A stretch of DNA of 64,000 nucleotides, taken from positions 1-64,000 of the forward strand of contig JAFZUY010000010.1 in assembly GCA_017618075.1 (NCBI GenBank). The letters are read 5' to 3'. Below the pieces are notes generated by a model, which saw nothing but the letters and a program-made list of their open reading frames with translations, searched no databases and was not told the origin of the DNA. Positions 35,081 through 43,628 of this stretch are shown in pieces. The stretch's first letter is position 1. Each line of letters opens with the position of its first letter. The stretch comes from Lachnospiraceae bacterium (GTDB taxonomy: Bacteria > Bacillota > Clostridia > Lachnospirales > Lachnospiraceae). A program made the translations under genes and the position numbers.

Positions 35081-35773
35081 TTATCCGAATCTTCTCGAGG
35101 CGCCGTATTTTGAAAATGCCTGCTGTCTGATGCCTCTAACCTGTATCAGATTCTGAATGACTGACGGTAGAAATGCATCGTATTTGACTTCCAGAAACAT
35201 ATCTCCCGGTGTGTCGGTCGCGCTTATATCGTCGACTTCTTTTGTTAAGAATTCCTGATGAAAAAGGCTTGTTCTTATCTTTGAATCAAAGGTTACACGT
35301 ACATTTCCCGCTGCGTAAATGTAAGGCTCTCTTTCATACGAAACGAGGACTTTCGGTTTTAACCTCTGGTAAGTCATCTTTGCATAAAGTTCTCTGACGA
35401 GCTCCTCTTTATGCTCCTTCATCCACCCTAAATCTCCGCTTAAAATTTTTCGGCATTCCTCTTCGGTGATTGCCGCATCGTATTTTAAACAGAGGTTATT
35501 GATTTTCATCTTTTTTTCGAGAGTGATAAAAGAAAAATCGTCGTTGTAGTATCTTATTCTGAATTTCTCTCTCTTTGCGATTCCGTCGATTTTTTCTTTT
35601 AGTGCCTTGTCGTCGCAGTTATCAAAGTAAATGCTTCGAATCCTGTATTTTCCGTCTTTAGACGCATGCGGATCCGTTTTCATAACTGCTTTTAAGCGCT
35701 GCCGCATCGCGACATATTCGGCATATGAAATCTGGTATTTCAGTTCGTGCCGGTAGTGCTTCTTATCTTCCAT
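35081..35773 (-). CDS. VTC-domain (polyphosphate polymerase-like) protein
   Basis: The protein matches the VTC tunnel domain: HELKYQISYAEY at the N terminus, basic strand residues in KYRIRSIYFDN, KFRIRYYN, LEKKMKINNLC, SYEREPYIY, VTFDSKIR and the glutamate in FLEVKYDAFLP. In yeast this domain makes polyphosphate from ATP. The frame opens at 35809, but that ATG overlaps the promoter -10; ATG 35773 (230 residues, MEDKKHYRHE) is taken, and a GTG two codons earlier is an alternative. First gene of the VTC-DUF4956-CotH operon. Confidence 0.88.
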   Translation of the reverse strand: MEDKKHYRHELKYQISYAEYVAMRQRLKAVMKTDPHASKDGKYRIRSIYFDNCDDKALKEKIDGIAKREKFRIRYYNDDFSFITLEKKMKINNLCLKYDAAITEEECRKILSGDLGWMKEHKEELVRELYAKMTYQRLKPKVLVSYEREPYIYAAGNVRVTFDSKIRTSLFHQEFLTKEVDDISATDTPGDMFLEVKYDAFLPSVIQNLIQVRGIRQQAFSKYGASRRFG

Positions 35774-35804
35774 TCTCACGCATTCCTTTCGGTTTGATAC
35801 ACTT

Positions 35805-35836
35805 ATCATAAAAGGTCAACCTGAAATGAACCTGAA
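35805..35836 (-). promoter_or_regulatory. VTC-operon promoter with an 11-bp-period direct repeat
   Basis: On the minus strand TTCAGGTTCA (35827-35836) and TTCAGGTTGA (35816-35825) are direct repeats with an 11-bp period, followed 5 bp later by the -10 TATGAT (35805-35810). No -35 is present apart from the repeats. This is the layout of OmpR/PhoB-type response-regulator sites that replace the -35. A two-component system is encoded immediately upstream. Confidence 0.6.
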
Positions 35837-35852
35837 GTGATTTAAAAATCAT

Positions 35853-35886
35853 AAAAAAAACGCCTGACATCTTTTGATGTCAGACG
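35853..35886 (-). terminator. Intrinsic terminator after the sensor kinase gene
   Basis: On the minus strand an 11-bp stem (CGTCTGACATC / GATGTCAGGCG, one G-T pair) with an AAAA loop is followed by eight T residues. It separates the two-component system from the VTC operon. Confidence 0.9.
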
Positions 35887-35902
35887 CTTATACATTTTTC
35901 TT

Positions 35903-37141
35903 TTAAAAAGAAATTTTTATCGTCATTGTCTCACCGCTTGGACAGCTAGCACTTATTGTGCCGCCGTGTGCGGATACAACTGCTTTTGCAATCGAAAGGC
36001 CTACGCCCGTTCCGCCTGTTTCACGGCTTCTTGATTCGTCCGGTCTGTAAAACCTGTCAAAGAGCCTGTTGGCATCGGGCGGTGTGTCATAATGACAGGT
36101 GTTGAAAACCTCTATGCGGGGTTTGTTTTTCTTTTTGTAGATGGATAGTCTGATGTCACCGTTTTCATCCGAATAACGGATAGCATTGTCAAGAAGTACC
36201 GAAAGCAGTTGTCCGACTGCTGCCCTGTCTCCGTAAAGGTCGATGTTATCTTCTATCTCTGCACTGAACTTTTTGTTCTTGCCTTTAGCCTGCGCTTCGT
36301 ATATTTCAACGATTTCCCAGCCGAGGTTGCTTAAGGAAAACTGCTCTTTGTCGGGAAGGGGCATATCCTCGTCGAGTCTCGAAAGAGTTACAAGTTCACT
36401 GACAAGCTTCGTCATTCTTCCTGTCTGGTTCTTAATATTTTCGGTCCACTCATCCTCGCCGTGCTCCATCGAAATTACATCGAGGCTTGTAGAAATGGAT
36501 GTGAGCGGAGTTTTCAGTTCATGGCTTGCATCGGTTATAAACTGCTTCTGCATTTTTATGTTGTTTGCAATCGGTCGTATGGCTCTGCCTGCGAAAAGTT
36601 CAACTAAAACAAACACAATTGCAAGGCTGACTGCAGATACAACAAGCGTCAGAAGAAGGAGTGATTTCATCGACTGCTTTTCTTTTGAAACATTTAGAAA
36701 AACAATTATTGTGGAATCTTTGCTTTCGGATTTGATAAATCTGAAATCATCGATGTAACCATGGTCAGCATTTTTCTCAATGATTTTCTCGCCGTATTTC
36801 ATCGCATCAAAAGAATTAACCGCAGCGATGTAATCCATACCCATCCATGAAACATTGCCGTATTTATCCAGGCGAAGCACGAAGAAACGTGTCATGTAGT
36901 TTACTTCGAGATCCGGAAGCCCCATAAAAGGCTGCATCGGAGGCATCTCGCCCGGATTATCCGGCATAAACATTTCTTCTCTGTTTAATTCGGTTTCAAG
37001 AATGGCTGTAAGAGTATTGTCCGCATTCCTTGTGGTTATGCAGTAATTCACCACATTAACCGATATGCCTATGAGAGCAATAACCGCAAAGAACGCAAGC
37101 ATCGAAGCAAGTACTACTCTCTGCCTCATTTTTTTGATCAT
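35903..37141 (-). CDS. Sensor histidine kinase
   Basis: This 412-residue kinase has a first helix at about residues 11-33, an extracellular domain of about 125 residues, a second helix at 160-181, the dimerisation domain with phospho-acceptor H207 in DASHELKTPLTS, and the ATPase domain with LLDNAIRYSDENG and GTGVGLSIAKAVV. It overlaps the response-regulator gene by 4 bp and has GGAGGTG before its ATG. It may sense an envelope signal and, through its partner, control the downstream VTC operon; that link is inferred from the adjacent box. Confidence 0.92.
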   Translation of the reverse strand: MIKKMRQRVVLASMLAFFAVIALIGISVNVVNYCITTRNADNTLTAILETELNREEMFMPDNPGEMPPMQPFMGLPDLEVNYMTRFFVLRLDKYGNVSWMGMDYIAAVNSFDAMKYGEKIIEKNADHGYIDDFRFIKSESKDSTIIVFLNVSKEKQSMKSLLLLTLVVSAVSLAIVFVLVELFAGRAIRPIANNIKMQKQFITDASHELKTPLTSISTSLDVISMEHGEDEWTENIKNQTGRMTKLVSELVTLSRLDEDMPLPDKEQFSLSNLGWEIVEIYEAQAKGKNKKFSAEIEDNIDLYGDRAAVGQLLSVLLDNAIRYSDENGDIRLSIYKKKNKPRIEVFNTCHYDTPPDANRLFDRFYRPDESRSRETGGTGVGLSIAKAVVSAHGGTISASCPSGETMTIKISF

Positions 37142-37812
37142 GCGTTCACCTCCAGCGAATAGCCCGCGCCGCGGATAGTTTTAATCTCGACATTTGCATC
37201 GAGGCTGCGGAGTTTTTTACGAACAAATCCGATATGCGTCCAGACAACGTCGATATCCGAATCGGAATCGAGTCCCCATATTTTATCCATTAAATGTTCC
37301 GTTGAAAATACAAAGCCGGGGTGAAGTACGAAGAGCTCCATCAGCTGATATTCTTTGTTTGAAAGGCTGACGCTTTTATCTTTTACCCTCATCTCATATC
37401 TGTTGCCGTCAAGTTCAAGATTGCCTGCTTTTTTAACCGAATCGGTATAGTTTTCGCTTCGTCTTCCGAGTGCTTTTATTCTTGCGATAAGCTCATTGGT
37501 CGCAAAGGGCTTCGGAAGATAATCGTCCGCGCCTGCCTCAAGTCCTGCCACGCGGTCTTCTATTTCTGCCTTTGCGGTAAGCATTAAAACCGGCGTTTTG
37601 ATGCCGTTATTTCGCATCTTTTTAAGCACTTCTATTCCGTTCATTCCGGGCATCATAATATCAAGAACGACTACTTCGTAGCCGCCGTCCGACACATAAT
37701 CCCAGGCATCGTTTCCGTTATGAACAATGTCTACCGAATATTTGGATTTTTCCAAAAGAAGTTTCAGCGCTTTGGCTGTTGCAACTTCGTCTTCAGCAAT
37801 CAAAACTCTCAA
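37138..37812 (-). CDS. OmpR-family response regulator
   Basis: The 224-residue regulator has a receiver domain with acidic pocket E7/D8, phospho-acceptor D51 in VVLDIMMPG, and K101 in LPKPF, then a winged-helix DNA-binding domain ending TIRGAGYSLEV. Translation starts at TTG: no ATG is available and GAGGTGAAT is well placed. It is cotranscribed with the kinase and lies 23 bp after the unknown gene at 37836. Confidence 0.92.
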   Translation of the reverse strand: MRVLIAEDEVATAKALKLLLEKSKYSVDIVHNGNDAWDYVSDGGYEVVVLDIMMPGMNGIEVLKKMRNNGIKTPVLMLTAKAEIEDRVAGLEAGADDYLPKPFATNELIARIKALGRRSENYTDSVKKAGNLELDGNRYEMRVKDKSVSLSNKEYQLMELFVLHPGFVFSTEHLMDKIWGLDSDSDIDVVWTHIGFVRKKLRSLDANVEIKTIRGAGYSLEVNA

Positions 37813-37835
37813 GGTTATTCACCTCTTTTATGAAA

Positions 37836-38609
37836 TCAGATTTTCTCGTATACGTATTCGTAGGTCATGGGCTTTGAAGGATCGTCGTTGAAAAGATTTA
37901 AATTCTTTCCGTCGAGTTTGCCCGTGTAATCAATCTTTCCGAGATATTTTTCGGTGAGTTTGACTTCCCCGTTTTCAACGCTCCAGTCGGGAACTTTGAT
38001 TTCAAGGCCGTTTCTCTTGGAAATACCTGTTCCGTCGTCTTTTAATTCAAGAGAGAATTCCTCTTCATTCTTGGTTTCATCGCAAACCATTTTGGTATAT
38101 AAACCTTTGTAGGTTCCGACTGCCTCAAGCATTTCGGGTGTTAAAACCTTTGCTTCTTTTTTACGAACAGAAGTCGGAGTCTCGCCTATTTTTACAATCT
38201 GATAATTATCAAGAACTATAAGGGTGTTGCCCTCTTCAATCACTTCTCTCCAGGGATTGATTTTTTCACCGAAAACTTCGCCCTCTTCCTTGCTGTCGAT
38301 AAGGATTTTGCCGTCTTCCTCTTTCCAGTTCTTGGCATCGCAGATATAGCAGTATCCGTCTTCAACGACTACTTTTCCTACCGCAACAGCAGCATCAAGT
38401 TCGTCCTTGGGAACCGAATCCGCAGCGGGCCCTTTCATCATCATGTTTAAAATGCCGCCGTCCTTAAATTCAAAAAGCGTGCCAAAAACCATCTTGCTCA
38501 TATCGTCTTCGATGGCAGCCGCTTCTTCTCTCGTTTTCCACACCATTTCCATTTCGTTCATGTCAAAAATCTGTGCGGAACAAACTTCCCATAATCCTGT
38601 TAATTCCAT
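37836..38609 (-). CDS. Conserved-looking protein of unknown function
   Basis: This 257-residue protein has no signal peptide or membrane helix and is acidic. It reads as two similar beta-rich halves: residues 1-140 start with LTGLWEVCSAQIF and residues 165-257 with AVGTYKGLYTKMV, each a short stretch like the first strand of lipocalin-like stress-sensing domains, ending with KIDYTGKLDGKNLNLF. The family was not recognised. GGAGGG precedes the ATG. It is the first gene in a run with the two-component system and may be cotranscribed with it. Confidence 0.7.
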   Translation of the reverse strand: MELTGLWEVCSAQIFDMNEMEMVWKTREEAAAIEDDMSKMVFGTLFEFKDGGILNMMMKGPAADSVPKDELDAAVAVGKVVVEDGYCYICDAKNWKEEDGKILIDSKEEGEVFGEKINPWREVIEEGNTLIVLDNYQIVKIGETPTSVRKKEAKVLTPEMLEAVGTYKGLYTKMVCDETKNEEEFSLELKDDGTGISKRNGLEIKVPDWSVENGEVKLTEKYLGKIDYTGKLDGKNLNLFNDDPSKPMTYEYVYEKI

Positions 38610-38667
38610 AATTGTATCCCTCCATACATAAATTTAATACCCACCTATTATACTATAAAAATGCATA

Positions 38668-38695
38668 TTAAAAAAGTGGCCCCTTAGGACCACTT
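38668..38695 (-). terminator. Intrinsic terminator region downstream of rlmI-like gene
   Basis: On the minus strand AAGTGGTCC pairs with the GG(G)CCACTT arm across a short TAAGG-containing loop and is followed by a run of T residues. It lies just past the stop codon of the gene at 38700. Confidence 0.75.
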
Positions 38696-38699
38696 CTTC

Positions 38700-39956
38700 T
38701 TATTTTTCATCCATCACCTGGAAAATTAAAAACTTCAGATAGTACGATTCGTCGGCTGCCCAGAGGATCGGATGGTCGGGCGCCTGTGTGCGAAATTCTA
38801 TCTGTTTAAGGCGTTTTCTCGCACTCTTTGCCGCCTGTAAAATCGTCTGTTTAAACAGCTCTTCGATCATAAAATGCGAGCAGGAACAGGTTGCGAAAAA
38901 GCCTTTGTCACGCACGAGTTTCATGCCCTTCATGTTGATTTCGCGGTAGCCTTTTATAGCATTTTTCGTAGCTTCTCTCGACTTCGTAAAAGCAGGCGGA
39001 TCGAGTATTACAATATCGAATTTCTCGCCTTCTTTTTCAAGCTTGGGAAGTTCATCGAGAACGTTCGCACATCTGAATTTTGCGCTCTCTGAAAGGCCGT
39101 TTGTTTTTGCATTTTCGGTAGCCTGCGATACGGCAAATTCGGATATGTCAAGGCCCGTAACATCAGTCGCTCCCGCATATGCGCAGTTAAGCGCAAAAGT
39201 ACCCATATGAGTGAAGCAGTCGAGGACTTTAAGCGTTCCTTTTCCGCCTAAATTTTCTTCATTGTTTAATACGCTTTTGCAGAGTCTCTGCATTGCCAGA
39301 CGGTTGTATTTCTGGTCAAGGAAAAAGCCTGTTTTCTGGCCGTTTACAACATCGACGGTATATTTTATGCCGTTCTCGCTGATAGGCACCATCGTGTCAA
39401 ATTCCTCACCGATAAAGCCTTTGTGAAGGTACATGCCTTCCTTTTTTCTGACCGTTGCGTCGGATCTTTCGTATACGCCTTTTATGATGATGCCGTCTTT
39501 TTTAAGAACGTCTTTTAACTCTTCGATTATAACTTCCTTGAAGCAATCGATTCCGTAGGCAAGCGACTGGACTACCAGCACGTCGTTGTATTTATCAACT
39601 GTCAGGCCGGGTAAGAAATCGGCCTCTCCGAATATAATTCTAAGCGAATTAAGACCGTCTTCGGTGTTCTCGTTCATCACGGATTTTCTGAAATTCCATG
39701 CATCTTCGACACGCATTCTGAAGAATTTTCTGTCGATTTCGGTGTCAGCATTTCTTGATAAAAGTCTTACCCTGATTTTGGAATTATCGTTGATAAAACC
39801 TTTGCCGAGAGTGATGCCGTCATTGTCTTTTATGATAACGATGTCACCGTTTTCATACTCGCCCAAAATGCTTTCGATTTCGTTGTCGAAAACCCATGCT
39901 CCGCCGGCTTTTAGGAGTCTTCCCTCATTCTTTTTTAGTGTTATGACTGCGCTCAT
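38700..39956 (-). CDS. rlmI: 23S rRNA (cytosine-C5)-methyltransferase, RlmI-like
   Basis: The 418-residue protein has an N-terminal PUA domain (residues about 3-70, with GGAWVFDNEI), a central EEHD-like domain with LPGLTVDKYND, and the methyltransferase core VLDCFTHMGTFALNCAYAGA, VTGLDISEFAV, IVILDPPAFTKS and the catalytic-cysteine-containing ATCSCSHFM. This is the order in RlmI, which methylates C1962 in E. coli 23S rRNA. The exact target here is assumed from family. AAGGA precedes the ATG. Confidence 0.88.
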   Translation of the reverse strand: MSAVITLKKNEGRLLKAGGAWVFDNEIESILGEYENGDIVIIKDNDGITLGKGFINDNSKIRVRLLSRNADTEIDRKFFRMRVEDAWNFRKSVMNENTEDGLNSLRIIFGEADFLPGLTVDKYNDVLVVQSLAYGIDCFKEVIIEELKDVLKKDGIIIKGVYERSDATVRKKEGMYLHKGFIGEEFDTMVPISENGIKYTVDVVNGQKTGFFLDQKYNRLAMQRLCKSVLNNEENLGGKGTLKVLDCFTHMGTFALNCAYAGATDVTGLDISEFAVSQATENAKTNGLSESAKFRCANVLDELPKLEKEGEKFDIVILDPPAFTKSREATKNAIKGYREINMKGMKLVRDKGFFATCSCSHFMIEELFKQTILQAAKSARKRLKQIEFRTQAPDHPILWAADESYYLKFLIFQVMDEK

Positions 39957-39968
39957 TTGCTTTCCTTC

Positions 39969-40271
39969 TTAGACTTCGTAGTCAAAGCAGCTTCTGATTT
40001 TTGTGAAAGGTCTTACCTTTTCCGTTGCAACTTTTACGTGCTCGGGATGAACAGAATAACCCTTTAATGCATCTTCGTTTTCGAATGTCGAATCAAGCAT
40101 TAAATCGGTGTTTGAAGAATCAAGACCGCTTATTTCAACCTTGATTTCAACGATTCCGGGAACCTTTCCCTTTAAGCCTTCGAGGCCTTCTTTTATGCCT
40201 TTTTTTATGTTCTCTTTTTCCTCTGCGGAATATTCATCTTTAAGTGTCCAGACAATTACGTGTTTTACCAT
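39969..40271 (-). CDS. Dabb-family stress-responsive alpha/beta-barrel protein
   Basis: The 100-residue protein is a typical small Dabb protein: VKHVIVWTLKDE at the N terminus, VPGIVEIKVEIS, DLMLDSTFENEDALKGYSVHPEH and a final IRSCFDYEV. These form dimeric ferredoxin-like barrels. The function in bacteria is not settled. AAGGAAAAG precedes the ATG; it lies 12 bp upstream of the rlmI-like gene and is probably cotranscribed. Confidence 0.87.
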   Translation of the reverse strand: MVKHVIVWTLKDEYSAEEKENIKKGIKEGLEGLKGKVPGIVEIKVEISGLDSSNTDLMLDSTFENEDALKGYSVHPEHVKVATEKVRPFTKIRSCFDYEV

Positions 40272-40307
40272 TTTTCTTTTCCTTTCATGAAATTATACTT
40301 AAACAAA

Positions 40308-40991
40308 TTATTTCCAAATTACTATATCAAAATCACCTCTGTCGGGAACGGACATTATTCTGAGAAACACTCCTTTATCATACGAATAAAGGGTTGTTCT
40401 CTTTCCCGGTCTTTCTACTGCAACAAACGTCTTCCCATACGTAAAGAAAACATCATATGAAAGGAATGTTGTATGTGCATCATTACCGGCAAGCCAATTG
40501 TCATCGGTTCTGACATAAGCCCGGTTAAAATCATAAAAGTGCTCTGCTATCTCAAGCATTATTCTCTCTTCGTCGGCTGATATATCGTAATCATCCGGCC
40601 CGGGATTTTTAACCGTAATTACATATTTCGGATCATATGTATGTGCTATTGTGCGAGTACCTTCGAACTGAGGTTTTTCGTCTTTGGAATATGTAGCCTG
40701 TACGAAGAAATTCTTTCCGACCTCTCCATCGGTTGGTCCGATTTCGTCCACATCCTGATCAACAACACTCTGTGCGAAAAATTTTGGTATCATTACATGG
40801 AATGGCCCCGCAACAGCGAAATACTCTTCATGACCCACGAACAGGTTATCAAGACCATAATATGTGTTTCTGACGATTCTGTCGGAAAAAATCCATACAC
40901 TTATGTAAAAAAGCAGTAATCCTATTACGATTATTCCTATAACGCTAACTACCGTCACCGCTTTTTTTACTGATTTTCCCTCTTTACTCAT
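40308..40991 (-). CDS. Membrane-anchored protein of unknown function
   Basis: From ATG 40991 (AAAGGTG upstream) the protein has 227 residues: a short basic N terminus, one membrane helix at about residues 12-34, and an outward-facing domain with no family recognised. Features are GHEEYFAVAGPFHVMIPKFF near residue 52 and an acidic region before ISADEERIMLEI. The frame extends upstream only to a TTG without a ribosome site. It is a single-gene unit preceded by an inverted repeat (41005-41034) and divergent from the response regulator at 41194. Confidence 0.7.
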   Translation of the reverse strand: MSKEGKSVKKAVTVVSVIGIIVIGLLLFYISVWIFSDRIVRNTYYGLDNLFVGHEEYFAVAGPFHVMIPKFFAQSVVDQDVDEIGPTDGEVGKNFFVQATYSKDEKPQFEGTRTIAHTYDPKYVITVKNPGPDDYDISADEERIMLEIAEHFYDFNRAYVRTDDNWLAGNDAHTTFLSYDVFFTYGKTFVAVERPGKRTTLYSYDKGVFLRIMSVPDRGDFDIVIWK

Positions 40992-41004
40992 GTTTTCACC
41001 TTTT

Positions 41005-41034
41005 AACAAGTAATCTTTTTATTTGTTACTTGTT
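41005..41034. repeat. Perfect 9-bp inverted repeat in the leader of the 40308 gene
   Basis: AACAAGTAA (41005-41013) and TTACTTGTT (41026-41034) are exact inverted copies separated by 12 bp. They start 13 bp ahead of the gene's start codon, between the two divergent genes. This may be an operator or a leader hairpin. Confidence 0.65.
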
Positions 41035-41113
41035 ATAATTCTACACCGTTAGCGTATTTTATCAAGATATCCAAAATATTATTGTGTTGAATGCTTTTCC
41101 AACCCTTTTATCA

Positions 41114-41122
41114 TGTTATAAT
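41114..41122 (+). promoter_or_regulatory. Extended -10 promoter upstream of the second two-component system
   Basis: TGTTATAAT is a perfect extended -10 element, about 70 bp ahead of the response-regulator gene. No clear -35 is seen. Confidence 0.55.
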
Positions 41123-41133
41123 CATTTTACGCT

Positions 41134-41154
41134 AAGGATACACAAAGGATACAT
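41134..41154 (+). promoter_or_regulatory. Direct repeat with 11-bp period in the response-regulator leader
   Basis: AAGGATACAC (41134) and AAGGATACAT (41145) are direct repeats spaced by 11 bp. A -10-like TATCAT lies 8 bp downstream at 41163. The spacing is that of OmpR-type sites, so autoregulation by the 41194 regulator is possible. Confidence 0.45.
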
Positions 41155-41193
41155 CCGCTTTGTATCATAAAGTCATGAAATGAGGTCCGAGCT

Positions 41194-41871
41194 ATGAATT
41201 ACAAAATGCTTTGTGTTGAAGACGACGCACAGATTCGCGAAATAATCGAAGACTATTTTACCTCGAGGCAAGACAATACCTTTGAGTTTTTTGCGGCTGA
41301 AAACGGACTTGTTGCAGAGGAAATGATATCGGAGAACGAATACGATCTGATTCTTTTAGACGTTATGCTTCCCTATCTGGACGGCTTTTCTTTATGCAGA
41401 ATGATTCGTAAAAAAAGTGATGTTCCGGTAATTTTCCTGACGGCCAGAACTCTCGAAGAAGACGTTCTTGCAGGGTTTGAAACCGGATGTGACGATTACA
41501 TTTTAAAACCTTTTTCGCTCGCTACTTTATACGCAAAATGCATTGCACTTTTAAACAGGGCCAAGGGAACGGTAGTTAACGATTCCGTTACCGTCGGAGC
41601 AATTACAATCAACTTCAATTCCATGGAAGTTATCGCCGACGGAAAGGCTGTTGAACTGGCGCCCAAAGAGTTCGAACTTCTTTCGTATCTTGCAAAACAC
41701 AAAGACTGGGTAATAAGCAGAAATACACTGCTTAACACCATCTGGGGCTACGAGTACGAATGCGGCGACAGAGTTGTCGACAACCACATCAAAAAACTTC
41801 GTAAATCTCTCGGAAGCGCAGGATCTCAGATTAAGACCATCATTTCAAAAGGATACAAACTGACCGATTAA
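41194..41871 (+). CDS. OmpR-family response regulator
   Basis: The 225-residue regulator has a receiver domain with E9/D10/D11, phospho-acceptor D56 in LILLDVMLP and K105 in ILKPF, then a winged helix with LAPKEFELLSYLA, RVVDNHIKKLRKSL and a final ISKGYKLTD. GAGGTCC precedes the ATG. It is followed 15 bp later by its kinase. Confidence 0.93.
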   Translation: MNYKMLCVEDDAQIREIIEDYFTSRQDNTFEFFAAENGLVAEEMISENEYDLILLDVMLPYLDGFSLCRMIRKKSDVPVIFLTARTLEEDVLAGFETGCDDYILKPFSLATLYAKCIALLNRAKGTVVNDSVTVGAITINFNSMEVIADGKAVELAPKEFELLSYLAKHKDWVISRNTLLNTIWGYEYECGDRVVDNHIKKLRKSLGSAGSQIKTIISKGYKLTD

Positions 41872-41886
41872 AGCGGAGGAAGTATT

Positions 41887-43590
41887 ATGGCTAAAAACAA
41901 ACGAAAAAACTTTATCAAAGTTTTTATTCCTAAATTTTTAATATCGATACCGATTGTTATTATCGTTTTCATAATTACGGTTACTTTTATGAATATGCGT
42001 TCGGAATCGGAACTTGAAAGAAATAATGAAATTTATTCCGAAAGCCGGATAAAAAATATCGAAGAATATTTAAGCGAAAATTCATTCGTGGAAAAGCAGG
42101 ACTTGATTGGATTAAATTTACGTCTTTATCAAAGCTCTTCTGCTTTTGCATGGCCGGGATATAAATCAATCGCATATGTCGAAGACGCGAACGGGGAAGT
42201 TGTTCTGGACAGCGAAAAAGCAATACAGATACTGATTATCGACAGGGATTTAGGTATAACAAACCGCCTTACTGATGTTTATACATGCGACCTTGATTAC
42301 CTTAATTCATACCCCGAATTTGCGGATCTTTTAAGACGTGACGAGGCTTTTACCAGCGATACGGTGCTTGAATTTCTTTTACCCAGAAAAATAGTCGACT
42401 CTCATCCTATAATTCTTACCGGATATGCCGATCCCGACACACACAAATTTTATGTCGGAAAATGCATATTCCCGTACTATGAAACAAAGATGTTTTTAGG
42501 ATATGAATCGGAAGAACAGTTATATGAAAATTATATTAAAAAAGTGGAGATCGATTTAACACCTGCGGATGTTTCGGGATATTTGGAATATAACGCCGTT
42601 TCGGATTCTGCTTCGATTCCTGATGAAAACAGCACAACCAGATATTTTGACGGAAAATTAATCAGCAGCTTCACTCTTATTTGCGGCGGAAAAGAAAGCG
42701 TAAAAGACGTTACTTCCAAAGTCACATACCTTGACCATATGTCGCATATCAGCAAGCAGGTAAAAGACTCAAACGGCGACACATATACGGTTCACTTCAT
42801 GTTAAGTGACAATTTCACTAAAGCATACATGTCAGCTATGATTCTAATCGCTTTAATTTATTTATTTATTGACGCCGGAATATGTCTTTTGATTTCAAAG
42901 ATTTCCTACGAAAAGCTTAAAGGCTTTTACAGAAACGAGGACTATAGGAAAGCACTGATGAGTTCGATGGCTCATGACCTTAAGACTCCGCTTACCGTAA
43001 TGTCGGGATATGCTGAGAACCTGAAAGAAAATGTCCAGACCGAAAAACGCGATCATTATGCAGACGCCATACTTGAAAATACCACTTACATGAACGGCAT
43101 AATAACCGATGTTTTAGGCCTCGCAAAACTTGAGGAAGAGACTGCAAAAAGTAAGACCGAGAAGCTTGATTTCTGCGAAATTACAAAGGCTCAGGCTGAG
43201 AGAATCAAACCTCTTTTGGACGAGAAAAATATCACGTTAACTGTCGATGGTTCATTTAATCGCAAGGCCGACAGAGCCTCGCTTGAAAGGGTTATGGATA
43301 ATCTTTTATCAAACGCCGCTAAGTACACCAAAGAGGGCGGAAAAGTAAATGTTTACGCCAAAGACAAACCTTTCAGCAAGCATGTTTTCGTAATAGAAAA
43401 CACACCCATAGATGCCATTGATGTTAAGCCTTCAAAACTCTGGGAACCCTTCGTAAAAGGCGATCAAAGCAGAAGCGATAAGAACGGAACCGGACTTGGT
43501 TTGTCAATTGTAAAAAACATATTAGATAACTTAGGATTTAAGTCTAAGATAAAGATTAAAGACGGTTGGTTTAAAGTCATAATCAGATAA
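41887..43590 (+). CDS. Sensor histidine kinase with large extracellular domain
   Basis: This 567-residue kinase has a basic N terminus, a first helix at about 17-36, a sensor domain of some 275 residues (37-313), a second helix at 314-338, phospho-acceptor H363 in SSMAHDLKTPLTVM, and the ATPase domain with NLLSNAAKYTKEGG and GTGLGLSIVKNIL. The sensor domain is large and no known sensor family was recognised. GGAGG precedes the ATG. Targets are unknown; no transporter genes adjoin. Confidence 0.92.
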   Translation: MAKNKRKNFIKVFIPKFLISIPIVIIVFIITVTFMNMRSESELERNNEIYSESRIKNIEEYLSENSFVEKQDLIGLNLRLYQSSSAFAWPGYKSIAYVEDANGEVVLDSEKAIQILIIDRDLGITNRLTDVYTCDLDYLNSYPEFADLLRRDEAFTSDTVLEFLLPRKIVDSHPIILTGYADPDTHKFYVGKCIFPYYETKMFLGYESEEQLYENYIKKVEIDLTPADVSGYLEYNAVSDSASIPDENSTTRYFDGKLISSFTLICGGKESVKDVTSKVTYLDHMSHISKQVKDSNGDTYTVHFMLSDNFTKAYMSAMILIALIYLFIDAGICLLISKISYEKLKGFYRNEDYRKALMSSMAHDLKTPLTVMSGYAENLKENVQTEKRDHYADAILENTTYMNGIITDVLGLAKLEEETAKSKTEKLDFCEITKAQAERIKPLLDEKNITLTVDGSFNRKADRASLERVMDNLLSNAAKYTKEGGKVNVYAKDKPFSKHVFVIENTPIDAIDVKPSKLWEPFVKGDQSRSDKNGTGLGLSIVKNILDNLGFKSKIKIKDGWFKVIIR

Positions 43591-43596
43591 AATAAG

Positions 43597-43628
43597 GCGC
43601 CTGCTACAATTCGTAACAGGCGCTTCTT
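43597..43628. terminator. Bidirectional terminator between the kinase gene and the 43629 gene
   Basis: GCGCCTG (43597-43603) pairs with CAGGCGC (43617-43623), with an inner TAC/GTA pair and a small loop. TTCTTTT follows on the plus strand and TTATTTT on the minus strand. Confidence 0.8.

Noticed and set aside
36243-36758. Plus-strand 171-codon frame
   Set aside because: Antisense of the histidine kinase core with conserved motifs on the minus strand.
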